Assembly: GCF_030704825.1 (NCBI RefSeq)
Contig: NZ_JAUYNX010000001.1
Span: 104,529 to 168,528 of the forward strand
Direction: 5' to 3'
Source: Brevundimonas sp.
GTDB taxonomy: Bacteria > Pseudomonadota > Alphaproteobacteria > Caulobacterales > Caulobacteraceae
DNA length: 64,000 bases
Below, piece by piece: positions 26,701-35,705 of the stretch. Under the pieces are notes generated by a model. It was given only the letters and a program-made list of their open reading frames with translations, was not told the DNA's origin and made no database searches. Each line of letters begins with the position of its first letter. Position 1 is the first letter of the stretch. The position numbers were made by a program, and so were the translations under genes.

Positions 26701-27166
26701 CGGTCGAGGCGCGCATGTAGCCGTTGGCGGCGAAATACCGCTCCAGCGCCGCCGTATCGAGGTCGAGCCCCACGGTGGTTTCGAACCCCGCCCCGCAGGT
26801 GATCTCGCGCGGCGGGGTGCGCTGCATGGCCGCCCCGACGGTGGTGACGACCAGCATGGGCCGGCTGTCGTCCGGCGCGCGCTGCGCCAGCCGGGTCAGG
26901 GCCGCCATCCGCTCGGCCGACACTGACGAGGTCGGGCTCAGCCGGTCATAGGGCAGGCAATCCCACGCCGGAAACTCCACGATATCAATATCATTCGCGA
27001 AAAATCGGAAAGCCTGGACGAACTCGCCCATGCGCGCGTAGTCGCGGGCGACGAAGACGCCGACGCCACGGTCCGCCTTCAGCTGTTCAGCGACGGTGAG
27101 CGCGTCCAGCCCCTCGGGGGCGCCGCCCAGCTCCCGGTCGTCGCGTCTGGGGGTCATGGCGTCCAT
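23711..27166 (-). CDS. mfd: Transcription-repair coupling factor Mfd
   Basis: The product has 1151 residues, full length. An N-terminal UvrB-like part (FPAWDCLPYDRLSP) is followed by the RNA polymerase-interacting domain and the RecG-like translocase (GDVGFGKTEVALRAAFVV Walker A, DEEQHFGVKHKEKLK motif II, LTATPIPRTLQMAL motif III, QIRGRIGRAKARAFAYL motif VI), and then the TRCF domain. It removes stalled RNA polymerase and recruits UvrA. The ATG at 27166 overlaps the sdhE stop (TGATG); a second Met lies three codons on. Confidence 0.98.
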   Translation of the reverse strand: MDAMTPRRDDRELGGAPEGLDALTVAEQLKADRGVGVFVARDYARMGEFVQAFRFFANDIDIVEFPAWDCLPYDRLSPTSSVSAERMAALTRLAQRAPDDSRPMLVVTTVGAAMQRTPPREITCGAGFETTVGLDLDTAALERYFAANGYMRASTVSERGEFAVRGGVIDVYPPGFEEPVRLDMFGSELESIRTFDPATQRSTGQRREVSLAPVSEALLDADSISRFRTGYLALFGAAGDDPLYSAVSEGARRQGMEHWLPLFYERLETLFDYLPDGARLFLDNQVEAARAERWNLTRDAWEARRDASMGKGGAAYRALPPERLYLNESDWNGALAGRWVRRLSPFHGPGEDAGGRLGRSFAAERAQDSVNLFEAVARHAEAVKAAGKQVLFASWTEGSSERLAAMLADHGLEHVVAVRNWADVLKAPKDLYLRGVLPVEHGFETDDIAVISETDMLGDRLARPKKKRRASNFLAEASALTTGDLVVHLDHGIGRYEGLKTLEIQQAPHDCLELLYAGDSKLYLPVENIDLLTRYGSDSDGAQLDRLGGAGWQARKAKAKARLRDMAEGLIALAAKRSLRSSDPIVPPHGLFDEFCARFPYEETDDQLNAIGDVLEDLGKGTPMDRLICGDVGFGKTEVALRAAFVVAMTGQQVAVVCPTTLLARQHFKTFSERFAGWPVKVRHLSRMVTAKDAAETRAGLKDGSFEIVVGTHAVLSEQVGFKDLGLVIVDEEQHFGVKHKEKLKSLRADVHLLTLTATPIPRTLQMALSGIREMSIIATPPVDRLAVRTYVTPWDPVLVREALLREKYRGGQAYYVVPRLSDLPDIEQFLREKVPEIKFVVGHGQMSPTQLEDVMSAFYDGSYDLLLSTTIVESGLDVPTANTLIVHKADMFGLAQLHQIRGRIGRAKARAFAYLTTPPDRPMSLSSERRLQVLQSLDNLGAGFQLASHDLDQRGGGNLLGDEQSGHIREVGVELYQQMLEDAVAELRQAGEGGGAVDRGWSPAINVGAAVLIPEDYVPDLNVRLSLYRRLSDAENSETREALAAELIDRFGPLPDEAKQLLRIVGIKANCKTACIERIDIGPKGAVLTLRNNEFPNPMGLVGLIQKNHAFWKIRPDQKIVVKGDWDTAAERLKVAERITADLARVAGAA

Positions 27167-27486
27167 CAGCCGGCGCCCTCGGCCACGGCCGCTGCGACGT
27201 GATCGCGCATGAAGTCGCGGATCTTCGCCATCACCGGCGTGTCGTGTTCGGCCGGCGTCGGCTCGCTGCCGATGATCCAGGCGTACAGTTGGTGGTCGTC
27301 GTCCTGCGCCAGCAGGGCCTCCAGGGAATCCAGCTCCGGTTCCTCCAGCGTCGGCCCGACCCGGTCGACGAACGGGCCCAGAACCAGGTCGGCTTCGCGG
27401 AAGCCCCGCCGCCACGCCCGGAAGGCGATGCGCCCGAGCCGCTCCCGGGCCGATCCTTGATTCAGACGTGCGTCAATATCGGCCAC
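27166..27486 (-). CDS. sdhE: FAD assembly factor SdhE
   Basis: The product has 106 residues from a GTG at 27486, chosen because AGGAAG sits just upstream and the SdhE fold begins shortly after. The motif FRAWRRGFREADLVLG holds RGxxE, needed for attaching FAD to succinate dehydrogenase flavoprotein. The longer frame to 27561 would add 25 unconserved residues. It is coupled to mfd, a common alphaproteobacterial pair. Confidence 0.88.
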   Translation of the reverse strand: MADIDARLNQGSARERLGRIAFRAWRRGFREADLVLGPFVDRVGPTLEEPELDSLEALLAQDDDHQLYAWIIGSEPTPAEHDTPVMAKIRDFMRDHVAAAVAEGAG

Positions 27487-27522
27487 AAGCTTCCTTGCCC
27501 GGTGAAATTGCTGAGACGCGCC

Positions 27523-27561
27523 CTCAAGCAGCGAGCCGCCGCGCGGCGAGCGATAGGGCAC
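27523..27561. repeat. Dispersed bipartite repeat, copy 1
   Basis: CTCAAGCAGCGAGC (27523-27536) is followed 4 bases later by GCGCGGCGAGCGATAG (27541-27556). The same two blocks occur at 41695-41755 with a 25-base spacer. It lies in the sdhE-recG intergenic stretch. Confidence 0.45.
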
Positions 27562-27621
27562 TTCAATGAGGATGCCCAGATAGCGTTCCAGACGCGCTTT
27601 CGCCAGCTATGCTGTCGCGCC

Positions 27622-29721
27622 ATGCGGCCGCAGATTCTCTTTCCCCTGTTCGCGGAGGTCTCCAGCCTGAAGGGCGTGGGGCCCCGGATCCTGCCGCTCG
27701 TCCAGAAACTGGCCGGACCGCTGGTCCGCGATGTGCTGTTCCTGTCGCCCTCCGGCCTGATCGTGCGCCGGCCGATGACGGCGGCCAATGCGGTGGAGCA
27801 TCAGGTCGGGATATTCGAGATCGTCGTCGATCGCCTGATCGTGCCCGGCAAGCCCGGCGTTCCGATCAAGGTGCGCGCTTCGGACGACACCGGCTTCGTG
27901 CATCTGATCTGGTTCGGCGGCTCGGCCCAGCACATCGAACGCCTGCTGCCCCGGGGCGAAAAGCGGCTCGTCTCCGGCAAGGTCGAGCGGTTCAACGCCG
28001 AGGTTCAGATCGCCCACCCGGACATCTTCAGACTGGAGGAGGCCGGAGACATCGCCGCCGTCGAGCCGGTCTATCCGGCGACCCAGGGTCTGTCGTCGCG
28101 CGTGGTGCGCAAGCTGGCGCAGGCGGCGCTCTCGCATGCCCCCGACCTGCCCGAGTGGCAGGACCCCGCATGGCTGGCCAGGAACCGCTGGCCCGGCTGG
28201 CGGGCCGCCCTCGAGGCCCTGCACGCGCCGACCTCGGAGTTCGACCTCGCGCCCGACGCACCCGCCCGTCAGCGGCTGGCCTATGACGAACTGCTGGCCC
28301 ACCAGCTGGCCCTCGCCCGCCGCCGCCGGGCCCGGCAGATCACGCCGGCGCCGCGCATCCGGCCCGGCGAGGCTTCCGCCCGCCTGCTGGCCGCCCTGCC
28401 CTTCGACCTGACCGACGCCCAGGTCCAGGCCGTCGCCGAGATCCGGCGCGACCTCGCCTCGGGCGAGCAGATGGGCCGGCTGCTGCAGGGCGACGTCGGC
28501 TCGGGCAAGACCGCGGTCGCGGCCCTGGCCCTGGCGGACGCCGCCGCATCGGGCTTCCAGGCCGCCCTTATGGCCCCGACGGAAATCCTTGCCCGCCAGC
28601 ATTGGCAGAGGCTGGCGCCGATGCTGGAGGCGGCCGGCGTTCCGACAGTGCTGCTGACCGGGCGCGACACGCCCGGCGAACGGCGGACGCGGCTGGCCGC
28701 CCTGGCCTCGGGCGAGGCCCGGGTCGCCATCGGCACCCACGCCCTGTTCCAGGACGCCGTCCGCTTCGACCGGCTGGCGCTCGCGGTCATCGACGAGCAG
28801 CATCGCTTCGGCGTCAGCGAGCGCCAGCGGCTGCAGGCCAAGGGCGACCCCCGCACGGGCGGCGTCCACCTGCTGACCATGTCGGCCACCCCCATCCCCC
28901 GCACCCTCGAGCTGACCCAGTACGGCGAACTGGAGGTGTCCCGGCTGATGGAGAAACCGCCCGGTCGCACGCCGGTCACCACGGCCGTCCTGCCGCTGGC
29001 CCGCATCGGCGAGGTCGCGAAACGGCTCAAGGCGGCGATCGACAGCGGGGCGCAGGCCTACTGGATCTGTCCGCTGGTGGCCGAGAGCGAGGCGTCGGAC
29101 CTCGCCGCCGCCGAGGCCCGGGCCGCCGACCTGCGCCGCATCCTCAAGGTCGAGGTCGGTCTCGCCCATGGCCAGATGCCGGGCGCCGAACGCGAGGCGG
29201 TGATGGCCGATTTCGCCGACGGCCGCCTGCCCCTGCTGGTCGCCACCACCGTGGTGGAGGTCGGGGTCGACGTGCCCAACGCCACCATCATGGTCATCGA
29301 ACACGCCGACCGCTTCGGCCTGGCCCAGCTGCACCAGCTTCGCGGCCGGGTCGGCCGGGGCGCCAAGGCCAGCGCCTGCATCCTGCTGTACGGCGGCGGC
29401 GACGACGGCCAGGGGGCGTCTCTGGGCGAGACGGCCCGCCTGCGGCTCGAGACCCTGCGCCGCACCGAGGACGGTTTCGAGATCGCCGAGGAGGATTTCC
29501 GCCTGCGCGGCGGCGGCGATCCCCTGGGGCTGAAACAAAGCGGCTTCCCCGCCTATCGCTTCGCTGACCCGATCCGGCACCGGTCCCTGTTGCTGGCCGC
29601 CGCCGACGACGCCCGTCTGGTGCTGGGCCGCGATCCCGACCTCGCCTCGCCGCGCGGGGAGGCGGTGCAGGTTCTGGAAGCGCTGTTCGACTGGCGCAAC
29701 GACCGGCCCGGGATCGACTAG
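27622..29721 (+). CDS. recG: ATP-dependent DNA helicase RecG
   Basis: The product has 699 residues from the ATG at 27622; upstream open frame is antisense to sdhE. The N-terminal wedge/OB domain (about 60-160) binds forks. The helicase core shows GDVGSGKTAVAALAL (Walker A), DEQHRFGV (motif II), TMSATPIPRTL (III) and QLRGRVGRGAKAS (VI). It remodels stalled forks and Holliday junctions. It diverges from sdhE-mfd and its last 4 bp overlap the DUF3089 gene. Confidence 0.97.
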   Translation: MRPQILFPLFAEVSSLKGVGPRILPLVQKLAGPLVRDVLFLSPSGLIVRRPMTAANAVEHQVGIFEIVVDRLIVPGKPGVPIKVRASDDTGFVHLIWFGGSAQHIERLLPRGEKRLVSGKVERFNAEVQIAHPDIFRLEEAGDIAAVEPVYPATQGLSSRVVRKLAQAALSHAPDLPEWQDPAWLARNRWPGWRAALEALHAPTSEFDLAPDAPARQRLAYDELLAHQLALARRRRARQITPAPRIRPGEASARLLAALPFDLTDAQVQAVAEIRRDLASGEQMGRLLQGDVGSGKTAVAALALADAAASGFQAALMAPTEILARQHWQRLAPMLEAAGVPTVLLTGRDTPGERRTRLAALASGEARVAIGTHALFQDAVRFDRLALAVIDEQHRFGVSERQRLQAKGDPRTGGVHLLTMSATPIPRTLELTQYGELEVSRLMEKPPGRTPVTTAVLPLARIGEVAKRLKAAIDSGAQAYWICPLVAESEASDLAAAEARAADLRRILKVEVGLAHGQMPGAEREAVMADFADGRLPLLVATTVVEVGVDVPNATIMVIEHADRFGLAQLHQLRGRVGRGAKASACILLYGGGDDGQGASLGETARLRLETLRRTEDGFEIAEEDFRLRGGGDPLGLKQSGFPAYRFADPIRHRSLLLAAADDARLVLGRDPDLASPRGEAVQVLEALFDWRNDRPGID

Positions 29722-30824
29722 GTCGACCGGCGCGCCGCCCACACCGCCAGCCGCGCCTGAACATCAGCTTCAATATCGCCGTAGAACAGATTGTAAGGAC
29801 GGGATTTTCTTCGATCCGCCCAACTGCCTGTCTCGCGGAAGGACTCGGTCTTCGGCTCCGTGTGGCGCAACAGGCCGCCGCGGCATTGGGTGGCGATCTC
29901 GCGGGCCATCAGGGCCGGCCGGGCGCCCCATTCCAGGCCGGTGGCGTTGGTCGCCCCCTGATGCAGCCGCGCCTCGACCGGCGCCGTGTCGGTCGAGCCG
30001 GTGACCGGATTGACGCACAGGGCGGCGCGGTCGCCCAGATCGACCAGCCGTCCCCGGTCGTCCCAGACCAGCGCCCGCCGCAGCCGTCGCCGGCCCGCCC
30101 CGTCGTTGCCCTCGCTGACCGGCGACCATGCGACGACGCAACCGACCTGATCGCGCCGCGCGCAGGGCGGAACCCCGGCCGGCAGCCCGTTGGCCGGAAC
30201 CACGACGTCGGCCAGATAGACCGCGACCAGCCGGCGGCGCAGGGCCTCGTCGCCCGCGATCCGCTCCCGCACCAGCCGCCCGGTCAGTTCGCCGCCCTGT
30301 TCGACCCCCGCCAGCACGATCGGCCCGGCCGGATGTCGGGCGATCCAGGCGTCGAAGGCGGCGGCGACGTCTCGCCAGGCGAAGGCCCGCGCCTCGCGCG
30401 CGTCTTCGCGCAGCGTCAGCCGGGTGTAGAGGCTGCCCTGCCGGTAGCGGGGCGCGCTGATCGCCCCCGCCCGCGCGAACGGGCCGGCGTAGTTGGGCAG
30501 CACCACCCGCTTCAGCCAGGCGTCGGCCTCGGCGTCCCCGATCGGGCCGTTCCACTCGCGCCCGCCGTTGTAGGTGGTCGAATGCACGAAGAAGACCGCC
30601 GCCGGTCCGGAGTCCGCCGTGCGGACGTCGCGCAGGGCCCAGGCGGCGGGATCGCCGTAGTCCGGCGCCGGCGGCGGCTGGTAGGTCTGGAACGGCACCT
30701 GGGGATCCAGCCCCGCCCGCAGGATGTCCCCGCGCCACACCGCCACCGCCGTGGCCAGCACCAGCACGACGGCCAGCCCGGTCCAGCCGACCCACTGGCG
30801 CAGGGTCATCCCGCCGGCCTTCAT
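29718..30824 (-). CDS. DUF3089 (lipase-like alpha/beta-hydrolase) membrane-anchored protein
   Basis: The product has 368 residues. One N-terminal membrane helix (about 13-30) is followed by the DUF3089 domain: AAVFFVHSTTYNGGREWNGP, then IVLAGVEQGGELTGRL, which occupies the nucleophile elbow (usually GHSQG) but has Glu where Ser or Cys is expected. The hydrolase may therefore be catalytically altered. It overlaps hldD by ATGA as the last gene of the LPS core-sugar run. Confidence 0.78.
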   Translation of the reverse strand: MKAGGMTLRQWVGWTGLAVVLVLATAVAVWRGDILRAGLDPQVPFQTYQPPPAPDYGDPAAWALRDVRTADSGPAAVFFVHSTTYNGGREWNGPIGDAEADAWLKRVVLPNYAGPFARAGAISAPRYRQGSLYTRLTLREDAREARAFAWRDVAAAFDAWIARHPAGPIVLAGVEQGGELTGRLVRERIAGDEALRRRLVAVYLADVVVPANGLPAGVPPCARRDQVGCVVAWSPVSEGNDGAGRRRLRRALVWDDRGRLVDLGDRAALCVNPVTGSTDTAPVEARLHQGATNATGLEWGARPALMAREIATQCRGGLLRHTEPKTESFRETGSWADRRKSRPYNLFYGDIEADVQARLAVWAARRST

Positions 30825-31822
30825 CGATACGGATCCGCCGTGGCCAGGAAGTCCTGCACATAGCGCCGCACGCCCTCTTCCAGCGGCGTCGACTGTCCCG
30901 CGAATCCGGCGGCGCGCACCCGCTCCATCCGGGCCTCGGTGAAATACTGGTATTTGTCGCGGATGCTCCCGGGGGTGTCGACGTATTCGACCCGGGGCGC
31001 CTTGCCCGCCGCCGCGAAGGTGGCGTGGGCCAGATCGAGGAAGGAGCGCGCCTGGCCCGAGCCGGCGTTGAACACGCCCGAGACGTCGGGCGCCTCCAGC
31101 AGCCATTCGACCATGTCGACCACGTCGTCGACGAAGACGAAGTCGCGCATCTGGCCGCCGTCGGCATAGGCCGGGTTGTGCGAGCGGAACAGGGTGACCG
31201 GCTCGTCCGCCTGGACCTTCGGCCAGATCTGGGCCACGACCGACTTCATCCCGCCCTTGTGATACTCGTTGGGCCCGTAGACGTTGAAGAATTTCAGCCC
31301 GGCCCATTGGCCCGGCGCATTGTGCGACCCGGCCTGGCGCACGGCGTACTGGTCGAACAGATATTTGGAATATCCATAGGCGTTCAGCGGTCGGAGCGCA
31401 GACAGGGAGCGAAGATCGTCATGGTCCTCGAAGCCCAGGCCGCCGTCGCCGTAGGTCGCCGCCGACGAGGCGTAGATCAGCCGCGCGTCGCGCAGGGCGC
31501 ACCAGTCCCACAGGTCGCGCGACAGGCAGAAATTGGTCTTCAGGATCAGGTCCGCGTCGGGCTCGGTGGTGGAGGAGATCGCCCCCATGTGGATCACGGC
31601 CTCGATCCGCTCCGCGTGCCGCTCCAGCTGCAGGAACAGCTCGTCCGGGGACCAGAAGTCGGCGATGGCGTGTTTGGACAGGTTCCGCCACTTACCGAGG
31701 TCCGCCGTCTCGAGACGGTCGCAGACCACGATGTCGCGCCGGCCCTCGTCGCACAGGCGCGCGACGATGTTCGAGCCGATGAAGCCGGCCCCGCCCGTCA
31801 CCACGATCATGCGCCGGATCAT
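30821..31822 (-). CDS. hldD: ADP-L-glycero-D-manno-heptose 6-epimerase HldD
   Basis: The product has 333 residues, an NADP-binding SDR. It has the Rossmann loop VTGGAGFIGSNIVARL, SSAATYGDG with the catalytic Ser, and YGYSKYLFDQ with Tyr and Lys. FFNVYGPNEYHKGGMKSV is diagnostic of HldD. It makes the L,D-heptose donor for LPS inner core. It overlaps hldE by ATGA. Confidence 0.96.
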   Translation of the reverse strand: MIRRMIVVTGGAGFIGSNIVARLCDEGRRDIVVCDRLETADLGKWRNLSKHAIADFWSPDELFLQLERHAERIEAVIHMGAISSTTEPDADLILKTNFCLSRDLWDWCALRDARLIYASSAATYGDGGLGFEDHDDLRSLSALRPLNAYGYSKYLFDQYAVRQAGSHNAPGQWAGLKFFNVYGPNEYHKGGMKSVVAQIWPKVQADEPVTLFRSHNPAYADGGQMRDFVFVDDVVDMVEWLLEAPDVSGVFNAGSGQARSFLDLAHATFAAAGKAPRVEYVDTPGSIRDKYQYFTEARMERVRAAGFAGQSTPLEEGVRRYVQDFLATADPYR

Positions 31823-33273
31823 GTTCCGCCTTTCAGTTTCTCGACCGTCTTCGTGGTCGAATAGCCGTCCTCGAACGTCGCCAGCCTGACCTCGCCGCCC
31901 CAGCTCTCGACCAGATCGCCGCCGACCACGCCCTCGCGCGTGTAGTCCGCGCCCTTGATCAGCACGTCCGGCCGCAGCCGTTCAATCAGGGCCAGCGGCG
32001 TGGGATCGTCGAAGGCCGTCACCCGGTCCACGGACTGAAGCCCGCCGATGACCACGGCCCGGCTGTCCAGATCGTTGATCGGCCGCCCCTCGCCCTTCAA
32101 CCGCCGCACCGAGGCGTCGGTGTTGAGCGCCACCACCAGCCGGTCGCACCACGACCGCGCCTGGGCCAGATAGGCCACGTGGCCGCGGTGCAGGATGTCG
32201 AAACAGCCGTTGGTGAAGCCGACCTTCAGCCCCTGCCGCTTCCAGCCCTCGACCACATGCGCCAGCTCTTCCAGCGGCATGACCTTGGCGTGGGCCCCGG
32301 CGGCGTGCTGGCTCATCTCGGCGTCGATCAGCTCGGCTGGCGTCACCACCGCCGTGCCGGCCTTGCCGACCACCACCCCCGAGGCGAGGATGGCGAATTC
32401 CACCGCCGTCTCCAGCGAGGCGCCCGCGCCCAGGGCCAGGCCCAGCGCCGCCAGGCCGGTGTCGCCGGCGCCCGAGACGTCGAACACCTCGCGCGCCCGG
32501 CCGGGGAAATGCTTCGCCGCCCCTCCGCGCCGCATCAGACTCATGCCCTTGCCGGCGCGGGTGACCACCACCGCCTGCGCCGTGGTGATGTGCATCAGGG
32601 CCTTCAGCGCGGCCTCGACCTCGGCGTCGGTCTCGACCGGCAGGCCGGTGGCGCCGGCCAGTTCGCTGGCGTTGGGCTTGATCAGATCGACCGCGCCGTA
32701 GCGGGCGAAGTCGCGCCCCTTGGGGTCCACCACCACCGGAGCCCCGCTCTTCTCGGCCGCCGCCAGCGCCTGGGCGATCACCAGATCGCTGACCACACCC
32801 TTGGCGTAGTCCGACAGAAGATAAACGGAAGAACCTGTAAATGCGTCGCTTTCATCGCCCATCAGCGCCGCCGCCTCCTCGTCCAGCCGCAGCAGCTGCT
32901 GGCCGGCGGCGACGAAGCGGGTCTTGACGATGGTGGCCACGCCGGCCCGGCGTTCGACAGCGTCCTCGATGCCCGGCTCGGCGGCGATCAGGGCCGCCAG
33001 CTCGTCGCCGGCGGCGTCCCGGCCCGCCACGGCGCCCAGCCGGGCGATCCCGCCCAGCGCCGCCACATTGCGCGCCACATTGCCGACCCCGCCCGGCATG
33101 GCCGTGGTCCGCCGCGTGCGCAGAACCGGGATCGGCGCCTCGGGCGATATCCGGCTGACCTCGCCATAGACGTAGCGGTCCAGCATCAGGTCGCCGACGC
33201 AGGCGACCCTGACCCCGCGCACGCGCTCCAGCAGCGCCTGCAATTGTCCGAGATCGAGCGTCCGTTCAGCCAT
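31819..33273 (-). CDS. hldE: Bifunctional heptose kinase/adenylyltransferase HldE
   Basis: The product has 484 residues. The N-terminal ribokinase domain (about 1-320) carries GGVGNVARNVAALGG and FDVSGAGDTGLAALGLAL (kinase base Asp). The C-terminal nucleotidyltransferase (about 345-484) carries GFTNGCFDILHRGHVAYL (HxGH) and KGADYTREGVVGG. It phosphorylates heptose-7-P at C1 and then adds AMP. GmhA and GmhB are not in this window. Confidence 0.97.
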   Translation of the reverse strand: MAERTLDLGQLQALLERVRGVRVACVGDLMLDRYVYGEVSRISPEAPIPVLRTRRTTAMPGGVGNVARNVAALGGIARLGAVAGRDAAGDELAALIAAEPGIEDAVERRAGVATIVKTRFVAAGQQLLRLDEEAAALMGDESDAFTGSSVYLLSDYAKGVVSDLVIAQALAAAEKSGAPVVVDPKGRDFARYGAVDLIKPNASELAGATGLPVETDAEVEAALKALMHITTAQAVVVTRAGKGMSLMRRGGAAKHFPGRAREVFDVSGAGDTGLAALGLALGAGASLETAVEFAILASGVVVGKAGTAVVTPAELIDAEMSQHAAGAHAKVMPLEELAHVVEGWKRQGLKVGFTNGCFDILHRGHVAYLAQARSWCDRLVVALNTDASVRRLKGEGRPINDLDSRAVVIGGLQSVDRVTAFDDPTPLALIERLRPDVLIKGADYTREGVVGGDLVESWGGEVRLATFEDGYSTTKTVEKLKGGT

Positions 33274-33291
33274 CTCCTTGGCCTATCGGAT

Positions 33292-34170
33292 TCAGTGCGC
33301 CCCAGAAAGGGGAATGGCCGCCATCCGCGCCTTGGTCAGGTCGTCATAGGCGATCAGATCGGCGGCCAGGGCCTCGAACTGGTCCAGCGGCACCATGTTC
33401 GGCCCGTCCGACGGGGCGTTGTCCGGGTCCTGGTGTGTCTCCATGAAGACCGCGTCCACGCCCACGGCCACCGCCGCGCGGGCCAGCACCGGCACGAACT
33501 CGCGCTGCCCGCCCGAGGAAGTCCCCTGCCCGCCCGGCTGCTGCACGGAATGGGTGGCGTCGAACACCACCGGACAGCCGATCTCGCGCAGGATCGGCAG
33601 CGCCCGCATATCCGACACCAGCGTATTGTAGCCGAAGCTGGCCCCGCGCTCGCAGGCCATGACGTTCGGATTGCCGGCCCCGACCACCTTGGCGATGACG
33701 TTCTTCATGTCCCAGGGCGCCAGGAACTGGCCCTTCTTGATGTTGATGACCTTGCCGGTCGCCGCGGCGGCCAGCAGCAGGTCGGTCTGGCGGCACAGGA
33801 AGGCCGGAATCTGCAGCACGTCCACGGCCTGTGCGGCGATGCGGCAATGCTCCTCTGTGTGGACGTCGGTCAGCACCGGCAGGCCCGTGACCTCGCGGAT
33901 CTCGGCGAAGATCGGCAGCGAGCCCTCCAGGCCGAAACCGCGCGCGGCGGTGGCGCTGGTCCGGTTGGCCTTGTCGAAACTGGTCTTGTAGATGACGCCG
34001 ACGTTCAGCCGTTCCCCGATCTCCTTCAGCGCATGGGCCATTTCCAGCGCGTGCTGGCGGCTTTCCAGCTGGCACGGCCCGGCGATGAAGACGATCCGCT
34101 GGCCGCCGCCGATGGAGACGGGCCGCTTCAGGCCTTCCTTGATGTCGATGACGGCGTTGGGCTTGGACAA
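33292..34170 (-). CDS. kdsA: 3-deoxy-8-phosphooctulonate synthase KdsA
   Basis: The product has 292 residues if started at the TTG at 34170, which matches the usual KdsA N-terminus (SKPNAVIDI). A GTG at 34218 would add 16 basic residues. It has [43 protein letters not shown] and [12 protein letters not shown]. It condenses PEP and arabinose-5-P to Kdo-8-P for lipid A/core. It lies 18 bp before hldE, so Kdo and heptose supply are transcribed together. Confidence 0.95.
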   Translation of the reverse strand: MSKPNAVIDIKEGLKRPVSIGGGQRIVFIAGPCQLESRQHALEMAHALKEIGERLNVGVIYKTSFDKANRTSATAARGFGLEGSLPIFAEIREVTGLPVLTDVHTEEHCRIAAQAVDVLQIPAFLCRQTDLLLAAAATGKVINIKKGQFLAPWDMKNVIAKVVGAGNPNVMACERGASFGYNTLVSDMRALPILREIGCPVVFDATHSVQQPGGQGTSSGGQREFVPVLARAAVAVGVDAVFMETHQDPDNAPSDGPNMVPLDQFEALAADLIAYDDLTKARMAAIPLSGAH

Positions 34171-34452
34171 GGCGAATTTCCCGGATTTGCGGCTGGCGGC
34201 GCGCGGTTGATGCCGCACGCTTGCGGCGATCAGGTGGCGTCGGAGGACGAGGTTCGCAAGCTATCAGGAGCCCGGCCGCATGACCACCGAGGGCGACCAC
34301 CCTCAATAACGGCGGGACGCTTGCGAAGAGGCCGACGGGCGCCGATGTCTCCCTCGACCCGGGGAGCATGAGACGATGCGGACGGACGGTCAGGCCGCCA
34401 ATGTCGGGAAGGGGATTGACGCCCGTCCGTCCTCCATCGGACAGTCTCGCTT

Positions 34453-35673
34453 ATGACGTCGGTCACCGCCGAGCGCCTCGAGATCACCGCCCGCACGCCG
34501 CGCGGGTTCGCGATGTTGCTTCGCCTGCTGGGATCGAACTGGACCTTCGGCCGGCTGACGGTGCTGTTGCCGAACGGCGAACGGCATCTGCTGGAGGGGC
34601 CGGAGCCCGGTCTGTCGGCCACCCTGGACATCCGCGACTACCGCTTCGCGCGCCGCGTGCTGGCCTCCGGCGATATCGGCTTCGCCGAGGGCTATATGGC
34701 CGGCGAGTGGGAGACGCCCCAGCTGGCGACCCTGCTCGAGACCCTGGCCCGCAATCACCAGCACATCCGGCGCCTGGTCGAGGGCAATCCCGTGATGAAG
34801 GCGATCCACTGGCTGTCGCACCGGATGAACCGCAACAGCCGGTCCGGGTCGAGGAAGAACATCCACGCCCATTACGACCTGGGCAACGCCTTCTACGCCG
34901 CCTGGCTGGACCCGACGATGACCTATTCGTCGGCCCGCTTCACCCGCGCCGGCATGGCGCTGGAAGCGGCCCAGCGCGAGAAATACGCCTCGCTGGCCCG
35001 GGTCATGGACCTCGGCCCCGACCAGTCGGTGCTCGAGATCGGCTGCGGCTGGGGCGGTTTCGCCGAATTCGCCGCCGGGGAGATCGGGGCCAGGGTCACC
35101 GGCATCACCATCTCGAAGGAGCAGTACGACTTCGCCCGCCAGAGGATGTTCAACGCCGGCCTGACCGAGCGCGCCGACATCCGGCTGATCGACTATCGCG
35201 ACGTGCAGGGCCGCTTCGACCGCGTCGCCTCGATCGAGATGTTCGAGGCGGTGGGCATGGAGTACTGGCCCGCCTATTTCGGCAAGATTCACGACGTGCT
35301 CGAACCCGGCGGCCGGGCCGGGCTGCAGATCATCACCATCGATGACGCCCTGTTCGGCGGCTACAACAAGCGGACCGACTTCATCCAGAAATACATCTTC
35401 CCGGGCGGCATGCTGCCCTCGGAGGAAAGCCTGCAGCCGGTCATCGAAGGGGCCGGCCTGCGCTGGCAGGACGTCGAGCGGTTCGGTCAGGACTACGCCG
35501 ACACCCTGAAGCTGTGGGACGAACGCTTCCAGGCGGCTTGGGGCGATATCCGCCGCATGGCCGGCTTCGACGAGCGGTTCCGCCGTCTGTGGCGCTTCTA
35601 CCTGGCCTATTGCGAGGCGGGCTTCCGCGCGGCCCGCACCAATGTGATCCAGCTGGCCCTGACCCGCCCCTGA
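34453..35673 (+). CDS. cfa: Cyclopropane-fatty-acyl-phospholipid synthase
   Basis: The product has 406 residues. It shows the SAM-binding motif LEIGCGWGGFAEFAAG, the preceding NIHAHYDLGNAFYAAWLDPTM signature and FQKYIFPGGMLPS near the C-terminus, all of the Cfa/mycolic-acid cyclopropane synthase family. It adds a methylene to unsaturated acyl chains of membrane lipids. The 234-bp gap to kdsA holds a TTGACG -35-like element (about 34417) and a small GAGGG/CCCTC hairpin (about 34287-34302). Confidence 0.94.
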   Translation: MTSVTAERLEITARTPRGFAMLLRLLGSNWTFGRLTVLLPNGERHLLEGPEPGLSATLDIRDYRFARRVLASGDIGFAEGYMAGEWETPQLATLLETLARNHQHIRRLVEGNPVMKAIHWLSHRMNRNSRSGSRKNIHAHYDLGNAFYAAWLDPTMTYSSARFTRAGMALEAAQREKYASLARVMDLGPDQSVLEIGCGWGGFAEFAAGEIGARVTGITISKEQYDFARQRMFNAGLTERADIRLIDYRDVQGRFDRVASIEMFEAVGMEYWPAYFGKIHDVLEPGGRAGLQIITIDDALFGGYNKRTDFIQKYIFPGGMLPSEESLQPVIEGAGLRWQDVERFGQDYADTLKLWDERFQAAWGDIRRMAGFDERFRRLWRFYLAYCEAGFRAARTNVIQLALTRP

Positions 35674-35705
35674 CCTGGGCGTCGTCCGCCGTGCTAGACA
35701 ACGGC

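Noticed and set aside
25028..26926. 632-codon plus-strand open frame inside mfd
   Set aside because: It is antisense to conserved helicase sequence and has the low-complexity composition of a shadow frame.
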